Of a stretch of DNA of 64,000 nucleotides, positions 8,701-16,599 are shown in pieces. The notes under the pieces are model-generated. The model saw only the letters and a program-made list of their open reading frames with translations, was not told the origin of the DNA and made no database searches. Within the stretch, counting starts at the first letter, position 1; every line of letters starts with the position of its first letter. The stretch spans positions 124,001 through 188,000 of the forward strand of contig CANARY010000005.1 of the NCBI GenBank assembly GCA_947364235.1. The letters are read 5' to 3'. The stretch is from an uncultured Candidatus Melainabacteria bacterium (lineage in GTDB: Bacteria > Cyanobacteriota > Vampirovibrionia > Gastranaerophilales > Gastranaerophilaceae). Made by a program: the position numbers and the translations under genes.

Positions 8701-11548
8701 AATCTTCATCTATATTTGCATCAACAGTATTAACCTTATCCCTAAGCTTTGCAAAATCCTCTGTTAAAACATCTACACTATTTTTCAAGTCTTCAGTATA
8801 TTTCTCATTAAAATTATTTAATAAAGACTTTAAAGAAACAAAATTGTCAAGAATTTTTGCTAAAGTTGCAGATAAAGAAGCTGTTGTATTATTAGTCAAA
8901 GAATTTACAGATTCTTCAAGATTACAGAATTTTGAAATCACATCATCTACACGAGCATCAATATTATCGATAAGCTCATCAACCTGCGATTCTAAATCAT
9001 CAACTGTATTGTCAACTTTTTTATTAAAATCTTTTCTAATAAAATCAATTACTTCATGATTGTTGCTTTCAACTTTTAAAGAAGCAGCTGCAAGCTGTTC
9101 AGTCAGCTCCTCTACATTAAGCCTTAAAGTACCGATAAGCTGAGTCATCTCATCTTTAAGTTCGTTTTTTGCATCGTTTGCAGCCTGAAGATTTTTTGAA
9201 TACAAAGTTTCAGATGCAAACTTTATTTCACTTAATTTATCAGCATTTTCGCAGGTAAATTCTTGTTGAAATTCGGAAACTTTATCCAATATGGCATTTT
9301 TTAAAGAAGTAAGCTTATTATCAAAATCAGTTTTTAAATTATCAGTAGTTGTAATAACTCCATTAATATTGTTAAATAAACTATCACTTACATCCCCAAG
9401 ATTGTCTTGTACTTCAACAAGCTTCTCATAAGAAACTTTAATATCATTTCTTATGCTTTCTGTATCTGACACAATTAAAGAATTAAGAGCATCAAGCTGA
9501 CGGCTGGTGTCTTCGTTTAAACTTTTAATATTGTTATCAACCTGAGCTCGTATAACTTCAACAATATCTCTTACATTTTCTACATAACTCAATGTGCTAT
9601 CGCTGACAGTTCTAGAAATATCATCAAGCTTAGCATCTATAGCTTCAATATTTGCATCATTTGACGCGCTTACATAAGATAAAATATCGACAATAGACGA
9701 CATGATATTATCAAGCACGCCCTTAATACCGCTAAGCGCAGTACCTTGAAGCTGCTTAAACTCAGCTTCGCTGCTTTCCAGCTTGCTTATTAAAAGCTCA
9801 TATTTGCCAAATAAGTCGTTTGAAAGCTTGTCTGCAAGGTCACCGGTTGATGTTTCTATCGAATCTGCAAGCTCCTGCTTTGCAGCGTACAAATCAACCT
9901 TCAAATCTTTTACATGATTAACAAAATCTAAAGCAAGTACGTCTTCAACAGCTGTTTTTAAACCAGAAAATTCAACTTTCGCATTGTTAAACTCAATAAC
10001 AGATGCGTCCATTTTATAATCCAGCACCCCGGATAAATCTTTTATATTACTTATTTGGTCAAAAAGCTGGCCTGCTGTTTTTTCAACAGACTCTTCCTGT
10101 TTTTCAAGAGATTTGTTTAAACTGCTTTCAAACATTGCCAGCCTGTCTGTAATATTTGAAAAGATTGCATTATTTGCAGAAGTATTATTTTCATCAATTT
10201 GAGAAAGTACAAGCTTTAAACCAGAAATATTATCTTCAACCTCTGCAAAATTCTTTTCACAAAGTGCAGATATTAACGCATGTGCCTGAGCGAGCTTTTC
10301 TGAAAGATTGTCTGCATTAGATACAATCTCATTTAAAGTTCTTGTTGCATTCGCATCTATAAGCTGAATTGTTTTGCCTGTTTCTGCACTGACATGCTCG
10401 CGTAAATCATGTTCAGATTTATTTAAATCAGCTGCAAGTGCTTTAAAACCTGTATTTATATCAAGAGCCTGAATCGCGGCATTGATATTTTGAAGCTCAA
10501 GAGAAGAGTTTTCAGCCATGTTCTGCAAAGTAACAGAACTTTCAAATATACTTTTAAGAGCACCCTCAAGAGAAGATTTAAAATCATCAAATGCTTCATT
10601 TGATGAAATCATTGCCAAAACTGCTTCTAATTCATTAAGCTTATCAAAAAGCGCACTAAAACTTTGCTCTTCTTTATTTGAAAGTATAGTTTTTAATCCT
10701 GCTATAATATCAACAGAAGCATCTATCTTATCAGCCAGATTATCAATCTTATAATACTTATCAGCAAGATTGTCTACAGATTCAACCAGTGCCTGCTCAT
10801 GAGCAGCTAAATCGCTTATCCATTTTTTAGTTGCTGCTAAATCATCACTGGTAGCAAGCCCTTTGATTGCATCTTCAAGCTGTAAGTTCTTTTTATCAAG
10901 TACTTGAAGAGTAGAAAGTATGGTATTAAAAGAGTTTGCAATATCAGTAATTTCTTTGCCGAACTGATTAATATTTTCAGCCGGATCAATTTCGGAAATT
11001 GCATTAACAATAGCTTTAAAGTTTTCATTTAAATTCAAAACAATTGAATCAAAACCGTTTGTAACTCTTTCTAAGTCATTTTTTAAATATGAAATATTTT
11101 TTACGATTTCTCTTTTTTGCGAATCATCTGACCTTAAAGCATCCAGCCTTAATGTAATATCAGATAAAGTTTCTTTTTGAGATACAACTTCCCTTGAAAA
11201 AACGGATAAATTAGTCGCAACAATATCAAACAGCTCTTTTACTTCGTTAGATTTTAATGCTTCAGAACTATTCTTAAGAAGGTTTGAAAATAAAGATTCT
11301 ATTGCTCCAAACTTAGACAATAAAACATTATGACGCTCATCAAGATTTTGTTTCAATTCAGACAAAAATATTTTAATTAAATCAATATCTTCTTCCGTAT
11401 TGATTTTTTCCAGCTTAGAATTAATGCCTGATAAAAGTTTATCAACATCGGAAGTATTTAATATCCCCTGTGCTCTTATTGAGTTTAGCAAGGTTTTAAT
11501 CGTATCAAAGTTCTCTGTAATCTCCGTAAAATTATTTAAATCTGCCAT
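5729..11548 (-). CDS. Giant coiled-coil protein of unknown function (1939 aa)
   Basis: I do not recognise this protein. It is 1939 residues of almost continuous predicted alpha helix, rich in Asn, Ser, Asp, Glu, Leu and Ile, with repeated degenerate units of the type L-x2-I-x2-S-L-x2-I. There is no signal peptide, transmembrane segment, Walker motif, or Gly/Pro-rich linker that I can see. It ends in a Lys-rich helix. SMC-like ATPase heads are absent, so it is not a condensin; methyl-accepting signalling hairpins are not evident either. A structural cytoskeletal or scaffold role is conceivable. It has its own strong promoter and overlaps glcD by 17 nt, making it the first gene of the operon. 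Confidence 0.9.
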   Translation of the reverse strand: MADLNNFTEITENFDTIKTLLNSIRAQGILNTSDVDKLLSGINSKLEKINTEEDIDLIKIFLSELKQNLDERHNVLLSKFGAIESLFSNLLKNSSEALKSNEVKELFDIVATNLSVFSREVVSQKETLSDITLRLDALRSDDSQKREIVKNISYLKNDLERVTNGFDSIVLNLNENFKAIVNAISEIDPAENINQFGKEITDIANSFNTILSTLQVLDKKNLQLEDAIKGLATSDDLAATKKWISDLAAHEQALVESVDNLADKYYKIDNLADKIDASVDIIAGLKTILSNKEEQSFSALFDKLNELEAVLAMISSNEAFDDFKSSLEGALKSIFESSVTLQNMAENSSLELQNINAAIQALDINTGFKALAADLNKSEHDLREHVSAETGKTIQLIDANATRTLNEIVSNADNLSEKLAQAHALISALCEKNFAEVEDNISGLKLVLSQIDENNTSANNAIFSNITDRLAMFESSLNKSLEKQEESVEKTAGQLFDQISNIKDLSGVLDYKMDASVIEFNNAKVEFSGLKTAVEDVLALDFVNHVKDLKVDLYAAKQELADSIETSTGDLADKLSNDLFGKYELLISKLESSEAEFKQLQGTALSGIKGVLDNIMSSIVDILSYVSASNDANIEAIDAKLDDISRTVSDSTLSYVENVRDIVEVIRAQVDNNIKSLNEDTSRQLDALNSLIVSDTESIRNDIKVSYEKLVEVQDNLGDVSDSLFNNINGVITTTDNLKTDFDNKLTSLKNAILDKVSEFQQEFTCENADKLSEIKFASETLYSKNLQAANDAKNELKDEMTQLIGTLRLNVEELTEQLAAASLKVESNNHEVIDFIRKDFNKKVDNTVDDLESQVDELIDNIDARVDDVISKFCNLEESVNSLTNNTTASLSATLAKILDNFVSLKSLLNNFNEKYTEDLKNSVDVLTEDFAKLRDKVNTVDANIDEDLTRQLSLIESNFEILNQNLVNLFAQNDAVNAERLNIGLTNIAVTVRDTVIENLAQYKTQVENLFNNISVKNDAQVGFINDKVLELNSVLSKTLEEQNTVTSNSLVQITESLKQILAENVELASADYETLKGRLDVFAKELEDNNNAFAGNLKAQLDDIARFVDSGLEIQAQEVNNKFSEISLGVKNLSDASVVMNEDISKKVHKISSDLEELYQRMQTIFEQNSLSFLSQMGDVTKSEMSAISESIINSGKQAIENIEASIDDKVNSLLVVSADISAGELQTMEVFTNKIIEQIELNHQAIAACRDFIANLVNSELSSLVDSIEKETDVIVGDLIEQMSMLKDFQKDEIAKLALQIENSVEDCIYKHIDELKSYFDIKSDNSALNSKLDNIGAELSRSAEDILAASGKLLEASVFDDAISDMKKTNEVIITSMSENLNRQIQEFIKSNISADIKDKFVLFDKKFTDAVVDKYEEVKLISTRYNSSFEHIEASVRDLAAQFAASKDEISKTVMSVLECINDGIDDLTMSFADLKAQILNQSNDDTLNKQIGDIETLIREQFGYLEDISELCCSNLPELTELNSIVKYNVLNSLNELGSKLSSQDENIAQELNSLKSDVITQFLNIFNQISFVTEQEEILDFIQAKHSELITVLSHIVTTVDGVETIAVVENKVDALKEDIDLINEKITSIISSDGNIDYVYSLQDLESDIAGLRLSLNEIKENNKSKELEDLIASTNEIYSLFNTLNEDVVSISTRTNRLILASDESNKALQENLQDFKLVINDIDERTRNFAQESGLDRIDNKLGAINTMIHNGAKTNQVFNQVFEYLAEWVDNAGAQITAISDKVETLDDIGQIKVMLEDLKAEAEDDSDSAELIEALSNVFDKQARKIASLEAKLDKVIVETTISNKNNKIDMAPLEETLNRFLVAIDDKMSSQQAKINSLESKLADVISTFDPKDTAQLTKKVGGMDRQIAKLNKSIEKIASHVVEK

Positions 11549-11584
11549 ATAGTTACTCTATCCCACATTCTACATTCATATCTT

Positions 11585-11613
11585 ATTATATACTAATATA
11601 AAAATAGTGACAA
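11585..11613 (-). promoter_or_regulatory. Promoter of the giant coiled-coil operon
   Basis: On the minus strand, TTGTCA (11613-11608), a 17-nt spacer and a consensus TATAAT (11590-11585) lie about 37 nt before the start codon. The -35 box is shared, on opposite strands, with the divergent spmA promoter. Prediction from sequence only. Confidence 0.65.
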
Positions 11614-11635
11614 ATACCATTTTTTTTTCTAATAT
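11607..11635 (+). promoter_or_regulatory. Leaderless promoter of spmA
   Basis: GTGACA (11607-11612), a 17-nt spacer and TAATAT (11630-11635) put the expected transcription start at the A of the spmA ATG, 6 nt beyond the -10. No Shine-Dalgarno is present. The -35 box coincides with that of the divergent giant gene. Confidence 0.55.
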
Positions 11636-11641
11636 TAAGTT

Positions 11642-12223
11642 ATGAATTATATATTTTTCTTACTTATAGCTGTATCCATACTTGCTGGAATTGTAAACAA
11701 CACACTTGATAAAGTTGTAAGCGCCATGCTCGCATCTTGTAATACAGCAGTAGAAATTGCATTATCTCTTATAGGAATAATGGCATTCTGGCTTGGAATA
11801 ATGCGAATTGCAGAAAAAGCCGGGCTTGTTCAAATCATTTCAAAACTTCTTTATCCGATTACACGATTTCTGTTTAAAGACGTAAAAAAAGACAGCCCTG
11901 CTGTTGGAAACATTGCAATGAGCATTACTGCAAACGCTCTCGGCTTAACGAATGCAGCGACTCCAATCGGCCTAAAAGTAATGAAAGAACTTCAGGAAGA
12001 AAACCCTAAAAAAGAAGAAGCAACTGACGCAATGTGTATGTTTCTTGGAATGAACACAGCAGGCTTCCAAATAATACCTGCAACAGTCATTGCAATACTA
12101 GTAGGATTTGGCGCTAAAAACCCTACAGATATCATTCTACCGACACTTATTGTTACAACACTATCATTTTTAACAGCAATTGCAGCAGCTTTAATCTTAA
12201 AGAAAGTGTGGAAAAATGATTGA
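11642..12223 (+). CDS. spmA: Spore maturation protein A-like membrane protein
   Basis: A 193-residue multi-pass membrane protein of the SpmA / nucleoside-recognition (Gate) family. It shows hydrophobic segments at about 1-20, 36-55, 125-150 and 160-187, and the family motifs SITANALGLTNAATPIGLK and FLGMNTAGFQIIPATVIA. In Bacillus SpmA and SpmB act in spore core dehydration, but the pair is widespread in non-sporulating bacteria, where its role, perhaps transport, is unknown. It overlaps spmB by 8 nt. It seems to be translated from a leaderless mRNA. Confidence 0.9.
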   Translation: MNYIFFLLIAVSILAGIVNNTLDKVVSAMLASCNTAVEIALSLIGIMAFWLGIMRIAEKAGLVQIISKLLYPITRFLFKDVKKDSPAVGNIAMSITANALGLTNAATPIGLKVMKELQEENPKKEEATDAMCMFLGMNTAGFQIIPATVIAILVGFGAKNPTDIILPTLIVTTLSFLTAIAAALILKKVWKND

Positions 12224-12740
12224 AAAATTTTCTCTTTACATCCTTCCAATAATGATTTTGACAATTTTAACTACTGCTTTATTCAAAAAAGTTCCAGTTT
12301 ACGAAGAATTTATTGAAGGAGCAAAAGACGGTTTTAAAGTCGCAGTTTCAATAATACCTTATCTTGTAGCAATAATTACAGCTGTTTCAATGTTTAAAGC
12401 GTCCGGAATTCTCGATTTTGCTAAGAATTTTGCATCAAGTATTGTTCCGCCTGATATTGTACCTATTATGCTCACTCGCTCACTTTCAGGCTCTGCAGCT
12501 CTTGGACTTTTCTCTGACATTGTAAAAGATTTCGGTCCTGACTCATATATTGCAAAACTTGCAGCAATCATGGTCGGAAGCTCTGAGACAACATTTTATG
12601 TGCTTGCTGTATATTTCGGCTCAATTGGTATCAAAAAATACCGCTACGCACTGCTTACAGGAATTATTGCAGATATTACAGGTATTGTACTAGCAATTTG
12701 GGCTGCGCGCTTGTTCTTTCTTGCCAGCAGCGTGTCGTAG
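12216..12740 (+). CDS. spmB: Spore maturation protein B-like membrane protein
   Basis: A 174-residue partner of SpmA. Hydrophobic helices occupy most of the chain (about 5-22, 42-62, 115-135, 145-170). The segment PIMLTRSLSGSAALGLFSDI and the MVGSSETTFYVLAVYFGSIGIKK stretch are diagnostic of SpmB. Its start lies within the last codons of spmA. Its last 65 bp are read in the opposite direction by the zinc-ribbon gene, so the two transcripts converge and overlap. No spore genes are visible in this window. Confidence 0.9.
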   Translation: MIEKFSLYILPIMILTILTTALFKKVPVYEEFIEGAKDGFKVAVSIIPYLVAIITAVSMFKASGILDFAKNFASSIVPPDIVPIMLTRSLSGSAALGLFSDIVKDFGPDSYIAKLAAIMVGSSETTFYVLAVYFGSIGIKKYRYALLTGIIADITGIVLAIWAARLFFLASSVS

Positions 12741-13053
12741 AACATATATTATTCCTATCCGCTGCAACTGTTTTCATCAAAGCAGCAAAATTAATATCTA
12801 CAAAATTAATCTGCTCCAGCTTCTCCACCATAAACTCTTCACTTCCGCAATTAGCGCAATACCTTAGCTGCGGCATAACCTGACCGTTTTTAACCATAGT
12901 CTTAAGCTTTACTCCGCAGCAAGCACAACGTGTTATATACCACTCATTTTTTATCAGCTTCCCGCAGTCAGGACAATAAGCACAGTCTCTATCAGGTGTT
13001 ACATGCTCATGCCTGCAAGTTCTTGTTATCTTAAATAAATCTGTAATAAACAT
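12676..13053 (-). CDS. Zinc-ribbon protein of unknown function
   Basis: A 125-residue protein with three successive CxxC pairs (CPDCG, CACCG, CANCG at about residues 27-72) preceded by CRHEH and C-x2-Y-C segments, giving one or two zinc-ribbon folds. There is no signal peptide or recognisable catalytic domain; regulation or nucleic-acid binding is possible but unproven. The first 100 residues look well conserved in type, while the last 20 overlap the spmB coding region in antisense and may be poorly constrained. I do not recognise the family. Confidence 0.65.
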   Translation of the reverse strand: MFITDLFKITRTCRHEHVTPDRDCAYCPDCGKLIKNEWYITRCACCGVKLKTMVKNGQVMPQLRYCANCGSEEFMVEKLEQINFVDINFAALMKTVAADRNNICSTTRCWQERTSAQPKLLVQYL

Positions 13054-13158
13054 AAGTTAAACCTCACTAATATTTATTTAATTATTAAGTTTAATTTATC
13101 AATATATGTAAAGAAATGTAACATTAATATCAATTATTTACCAAAAAAATACTTTATA

Positions 13159-13252
13159 TATATAAGGATATTAATCAAGAATTTGAATATATACACATAT
13201 ACTACACTTCACACATTAAAGTTTTTAGAGTCGATACAGACTCTTTTTTTTG
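13159..13252 (+). ncRNA. Possible small RNA with intrinsic terminator
   Basis: An orphan plus-strand terminator, AGAGTC-GATACA-GACTCT followed by eight T (13227-13251), has no plus-strand gene within 480 bp upstream. A plausible promoter (TTTACC at 13137, TATATA at 13159) would give an RNA of roughly 80 nt. It might instead end read-through from spmB. The rest of the 250-bp gap is AT-rich with GGGGTAAA repeats at its right end. Confidence 0.3.
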
Positions 13253-13303
13253 GGGTAAATATATTGGGGGTAAATTGAGACTACAAGTATAATTTATTTA
13301 CCC
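13251..13303. repeat. GGGGTAAA / TTTACCCC repeat cluster
   Basis: Two GGGGTAAAT copies (13252-13260, 13266-13274) and one inverted copy ATTTACCCC (about 13296-13304, abutting the purB stop codon) can form a 9-bp stem around a 20-nt loop. A similar cluster lies at 58981-59068. Function unknown. Confidence 0.5.
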
Positions 13304-14581
13304 CTAAAATCGTTTAAAGACCTTATCAATATTCTTCAAATAATCACTTGTATCAAAACACTCTTCAAGTTCGGCATCAGTTAAAACACCTTCACTCCTC
13401 ATACCAGCCTTAAAATCACCGCCGTTCAAAGCATCGAGCGCATGTTTTTGTACTATTCTGTATGCTTCCTCTCTTGTATAACCTTTTTCTTCAACAAATT
13501 TTAGAAGTATTTTTTGTGAATATACAACACCGCCGTATAAATTAGTATTTTTGAGCATGTTATCTCTATGAATAACAAGACTTTCTATAACCCCTTTAAA
13601 TCGATGGAGCATAAAATCAACAAGAATTAATGAGTCCGGAAAAATTATTCTTTCAGCTGAACTATGCGAGATATCTCTTTCATGCCAGAGATTAATATTT
13701 TCATAAGCTGTTATCATATTGGAGCGAACAACTCTTGCCAGCCCGCATAAATTTTCGCAAAGAACAGGATTTTTCTTATGAGGCATCGCAGAAGAACCTT
13801 TCTGGTTCTTTCCAAAACCTTCTTCAACTTCTCTTACTTCTGTCTTTTGCAAATGTCTTATCTCTGTTGCAAACTGCTCAATAATAGAAGCTAATAAAGC
13901 CAATGCAGACATAAACTTAGCATGCCTGTCGCGCGAGATAATCTGAGATGATATTTTTGCCGGTTTTAATCCCAATTTTTTACAAGTTATTACCTCAATT
14001 TCAGGAGGAACATTACTATAAGTACCAACCGGCCCTGAAATTTGTCCCGCTGATATTTCATCAAGAGCGTCTTTAAAAGTTTTACTCGCCCTTTCAAGTT
14101 CATCAAGCCAAGTAAGAAGTTTGAATCCAAAAGTAGTAACTTCTGCGTGAACTCCATGAGAACGCCCGATACAAATTGTACCTTTTTCCTCAAAAGCTCT
14201 TCTTTTCACTGTTTTTATAACTTCATCAAGTTCTTTTAATATAAAATTTGAGCTGTCAACAATTTGAAGTGCAAACGCTGTATCGATTACATCGGAGCTT
14301 GTAAGTCCCATGTGAATATACTTTGCATTATCTTTTCCAACTGATTCATTTACAGAAGTCAGAAATGCAATCACATCATGCCTGACTTCGCGTTCAACTT
14401 CGTCAATTCTTTCCAAAGAAAATCCTGCTTTTTCTTTTATTTCTTTTAAGGCATTTTGAGGTATTATACCTTGCTCAGCATAAGCCTCGCACACAGCCAG
14501 TTCAACCCTAAGGTAATAATCAAATTTTACCCCTAAATCCCATATTTTTTTTACTTCTTCACGTGAATATCTATCAATCAT
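13304..14581 (-). CDS. purB: Adenylosuccinate lyase
   Basis: Cleaves SAICAR to AICAR and adenylosuccinate to AMP plus fumarate in purine synthesis. From the ATG at 14581 the protein is 425 residues and begins MIDRYSREEV, as PurB proteins usually do. The family signature SSAMPHKKNPVLCENL carries the catalytic loop serine, and HMGLTSSDVIDTA and GRSHGVHAE (catalytic His) are present. A GTG 15 nt upstream would add five residues but would remove the match to typical PurB starts. TATAAT ends 6 nt before the ATG and no Shine-Dalgarno is seen, so the mRNA is probably leaderless. Confidence 0.95.
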   Translation of the reverse strand: MIDRYSREEVKKIWDLGVKFDYYLRVELAVCEAYAEQGIIPQNALKEIKEKAGFSLERIDEVEREVRHDVIAFLTSVNESVGKDNAKYIHMGLTSSDVIDTAFALQIVDSSNFILKELDEVIKTVKRRAFEEKGTICIGRSHGVHAEVTTFGFKLLTWLDELERASKTFKDALDEISAGQISGPVGTYSNVPPEIEVITCKKLGLKPAKISSQIISRDRHAKFMSALALLASIIEQFATEIRHLQKTEVREVEEGFGKNQKGSSAMPHKKNPVLCENLCGLARVVRSNMITAYENINLWHERDISHSSAERIIFPDSLILVDFMLHRFKGVIESLVIHRDNMLKNTNLYGGVVYSQKILLKFVEEKGYTREEAYRIVQKHALDALNGGDFKAGMRSEGVLTDAELEECFDTSDYLKNIDKVFKRF

Positions 14582-14587
14582 AAAGTT

Positions 14588-14593
14588 ATTATA
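14588..14593 (-). promoter_or_regulatory. -10 box of leaderless purB transcript
   Basis: TATAAT on the minus strand, 6 nt from the purB ATG. It starts just after the terminator hairpin of the upstream gene; no good -35 is visible. Confidence 0.5.
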
Positions 14594-14597
14594 CACT

Positions 14598-14627
14598 AAA
14601 AAAGGAAGGCTTATGACCTTCCTTTTT
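14598..14627 (-). terminator. Intrinsic terminator of the small secreted protein gene
   Basis: AAAGGAAGG, a 7-nt loop and CCTTCCTTT with a T run on both strands, directly after the stop codon of the gene ending at 14631. Confidence 0.75.
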
Positions 14628-14630
14628 AAC

Positions 14631-14972
14631 CTATTTCTTTAAAGATTTCCAATAATCTTTTTCTGCTTGAATTGCATCTTTAGTATTTTGACGTCTTGCT
14701 TCAGCTTCTTTTCTTTGTTTTTCTAACTCTGCTTGACGCTGTGCTTGTCTAGCTTCTGCTGCTTTTTTATTAGCTTCCTGCTGTTTTTTCCATTCAGCTT
14801 GTTTTGCTTCATTAGCTTTTCTGTTAGCTTCAGCCTTTGCGTTTAATTCTTGTTCTTTTTGTGTAACAGGAGCTAGTTTCTTGTTAACATAGTTTTGTAA
14901 TTGAGATTCTGCAGCTGATGCAATAGTCATAGTAAATGCCATAACTGATAAAACACTTAATAATTTTTTCAT
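14631..14972 (-). CDS. Small secreted Lys/Ala/Glu-rich helical protein
   Basis: A 113-residue protein starting at the ATG at 14972, which follows GAAAGGAG; an upstream in-frame start would mask the signal peptide. Residues 1-20 (MKKLLSVLSVMAFTMTIASA) form a typical Sec signal peptide with an A-S-A cleavage site. The mature chain is a single charged helix full of KKQ, EAN, EARRQ and AEKDYWK, with no Cys. It is likely periplasmic and may coat or stiffen envelope structures; no family is recognised. Monocistronic with its own terminator. Confidence 0.75.
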   Translation of the reverse strand: MKKLLSVLSVMAFTMTIASAAESQLQNYVNKKLAPVTQKEQELNAKAEANRKANEAKQAEWKKQQEANKKAAEARQAQRQAELEKQRKEAEARRQNTKDAIQAEKDYWKSLKK

Positions 14973-15030
14973 AATTAAAACTCCTTTCTTATGTTCATTA
15001 TTAAAGCATGGAATAAGATTATTTTTCAAG

Positions 15031-15036
15031 TATAAT
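15031..15036 (+). promoter_or_regulatory. -10 box of leaderless tagA-like transcript
   Basis: TATAAT ends 6 nt before the ATG at 15043, with no Shine-Dalgarno between them. The -35 region is poor. Confidence 0.5.
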
Positions 15037-15042
15037 ATTGTT

Positions 15043-15762
15043 ATGAGTGTTGAGTTATTAGGGTTTAATATAGATAATTATACATTTGAAGAAGCTGTTA
15101 TTAAAGCAAAATCTTTGATAGATGGAGATAAAGTTACCCAAGTTGTAACAATAAATCCTGAAATGTTTGAAGCAGCAGAAAAAGACCAGGCTTTTTCAAA
15201 TATTATAAGAGATGCAGAAATGGTTATACCTGACGGCGTCGGAGTAAAAATAGCGCTTAAGCTAACTGGAAAAGACGCTGCTAGAATCCCGGGAGTTGAT
15301 TTCGCAAAAAGACTTCTTAAAGAAGCTGCTCTAAGTAATATTCCAGTTGCCATAATCGGTTCTAAAGAAGAAGTCGTTACAAAAGCAGTAGAAAACCTTA
15401 AAAAAGAAATCAACGGCCTTAACATTGTGTACTATCATAATGGCTATTTTGATAATGATGAAATGATTTACAATGAGTTAAAGCAGCACTCGCCAAAACT
15501 AATATTAGCTGCACTTGGTTCACCAAGACAAGAAAAGTTTATTTACAGTGCAAAATCTAAACTTAATCCAGCACTTATGATTGGTATCGGCGGAAGCTTG
15601 GATGTTTGGTCAGGAGCTGTAAAAAGAGCACCAAAAATATTTCAAAAACTTGGTCTAGAGTGGCTCTATAGAACAGCATGCCAGCCTTCAAGGCTTAAGC
15701 GAATATTTCCAGCACTGCCATTGTTTTTAATAAGAGTTTTAAATTACAAAGAAAGATTATAA
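15043..15762 (+). CDS. WecG/TagA/CpsF-family glycosyltransferase
   Basis: A 239-residue GT26-family enzyme, which in known members transfers N-acetylmannosamine or a related sugar to an undecaprenyl-linked GlcNAc in teichoic acid, enterobacterial common antigen or capsule synthesis. Motifs visible are TINPEMFEAAEKD, DGVGVKIALK, RIPGVDF, LAALGSPRQEKFI and GIGGSLDVWSGAVKRAPKIFQKLGLEWLYR, the last being diagnostic. It acts at the inner face of the cytoplasmic membrane. It is followed 3 nt later by the transketolase subunit gene. Exact donor and acceptor unknown. Confidence 0.9.
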   Translation: MSVELLGFNIDNYTFEEAVIKAKSLIDGDKVTQVVTINPEMFEAAEKDQAFSNIIRDAEMVIPDGVGVKIALKLTGKDAARIPGVDFAKRLLKEAALSNIPVAIIGSKEEVVTKAVENLKKEINGLNIVYYHNGYFDNDEMIYNELKQHSPKLILAALGSPRQEKFIYSAKSKLNPALMIGIGGSLDVWSGAVKRAPKIFQKLGLEWLYRTACQPSRLKRIFPALPLFLIRVLNYKERL

Positions 15763-15765
15763 ATT

Positions 15766-16599
15766 ATGCTAACAGATATTGAAAAAGAAGATTTAAAAAA
15801 ATCCGCAAACGAAGTCAGACAAAATATAATAAAAATGGTTCACAACTCTAAATCAGGACATCCAGGCGGTTCTTTATCAGGTGCAGATATTTTAACAGTT
15901 TTGTATAAAAAAAGCCTTAATATCCCGGCAGATTGGGATAAATCCGCAAACTTTGAAATCAGAGACCGTTTTATTTTATCAAAAGGCCACGCATCTCCGC
16001 TTCTTTATTCAATCTTAGCAATGAAAGGCATTATAAAGCAAGAAGACTTGATAACTTTTAGAAAAATCAACTCAAAACTTCAAGGCCATCCCGCAAAACA
16101 CTATCTTCCAGGAATTGAAACTTCAACAGGTTCGCTTGGGCAGGGACTTTCAATAGGATGCGGAGTTGCTCTTGGGCTAAAACTTAAAAATAACCCTGCA
16201 AATGTGGTTGTTTATACCGGCGACGGAGAGCTTCAAGAAGGCTCTTGCTGGGAAGCTTTTATGCAGGCTGCACACAAAAATTTAAATAACTTAATTGCAA
16301 TAATCGACCGCAACAGGCTGCAAATCGACGGCTGCACTGAAAATGTTATGGCTTTAGATGATTTATCTTCAAAGCTTAAAGCTTTTAACTGGGAAGTAAT
16401 TGAAATAAATGGTCACAACTATGATGAGATTTATGAAGCTGTTGAAAAAGCAAAGTCTTCAGCCAAACCTTGCGCGATCATTGCAAATACAGTAAAAGGC
16501 AAAGGATGTTCTTTCATGGAAAATCAAGCCGGCTGGCATGGTAAAGCTCCAAACGATGAACAATTAGCGCTAGCTTTGCAAGAATTAGGAGCAAACTAA
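15766..16599 (+). CDS. Transketolase, N-terminal (TPP-binding) subunit
   Basis: A 277-residue protein covering only the N-terminal pyrophosphate domain of a split transketolase. It has SGHPGGSLSGADIL, SKGHASPLLYSIL, GSLGQGLSIGCGVALG, the TPP motif GDGELQEGSCWEA to IIDRNRLQ, and the closing KGKGCSFMEN. Split transketolases usually have the C-terminal subunit gene directly downstream, but here a short Cys-rich gene follows (TAATG overlap) and then a convergent gene. The partner must be encoded elsewhere. Role: interconversion of sugar phosphates in the non-oxidative pentose phosphate pathway. Confidence 0.92.
   Translation: MLTDIEKEDLKKSANEVRQNIIKMVHNSKSGHPGGSLSGADILTVLYKKSLNIPADWDKSANFEIRDRFILSKGHASPLLYSILAMKGIIKQEDLITFRKINSKLQGHPAKHYLPGIETSTGSLGQGLSIGCGVALGLKLKNNPANVVVYTGDGELQEGSCWEAFMQAAHKNLNNLIAIIDRNRLQIDGCTENVMALDDLSSKLKAFNWEVIEINGHNYDEIYEAVEKAKSSAKPCAIIANTVKGKGCSFMENQAGWHGKAPNDEQLALALQELGAN

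Noticed and set aside
5729-11548. Several open frames of 60-80 codons antisense or in other frames of the giant coiled-coil gene
   Set aside because: No ribosome-binding sites, composition mirrors the coding strand; shadows of the real gene.
5729-11548. Giant coiled-coil gene as an SMC or chemoreceptor
   Set aside because: No Walker or ABC signature at the ends, no hinge, no transmembrane segment or conserved signalling hairpin.
11642-12740. spmAB as evidence of spore formation
   Set aside because: The pair is widespread in non-spore-formers and no other spore genes are present here.
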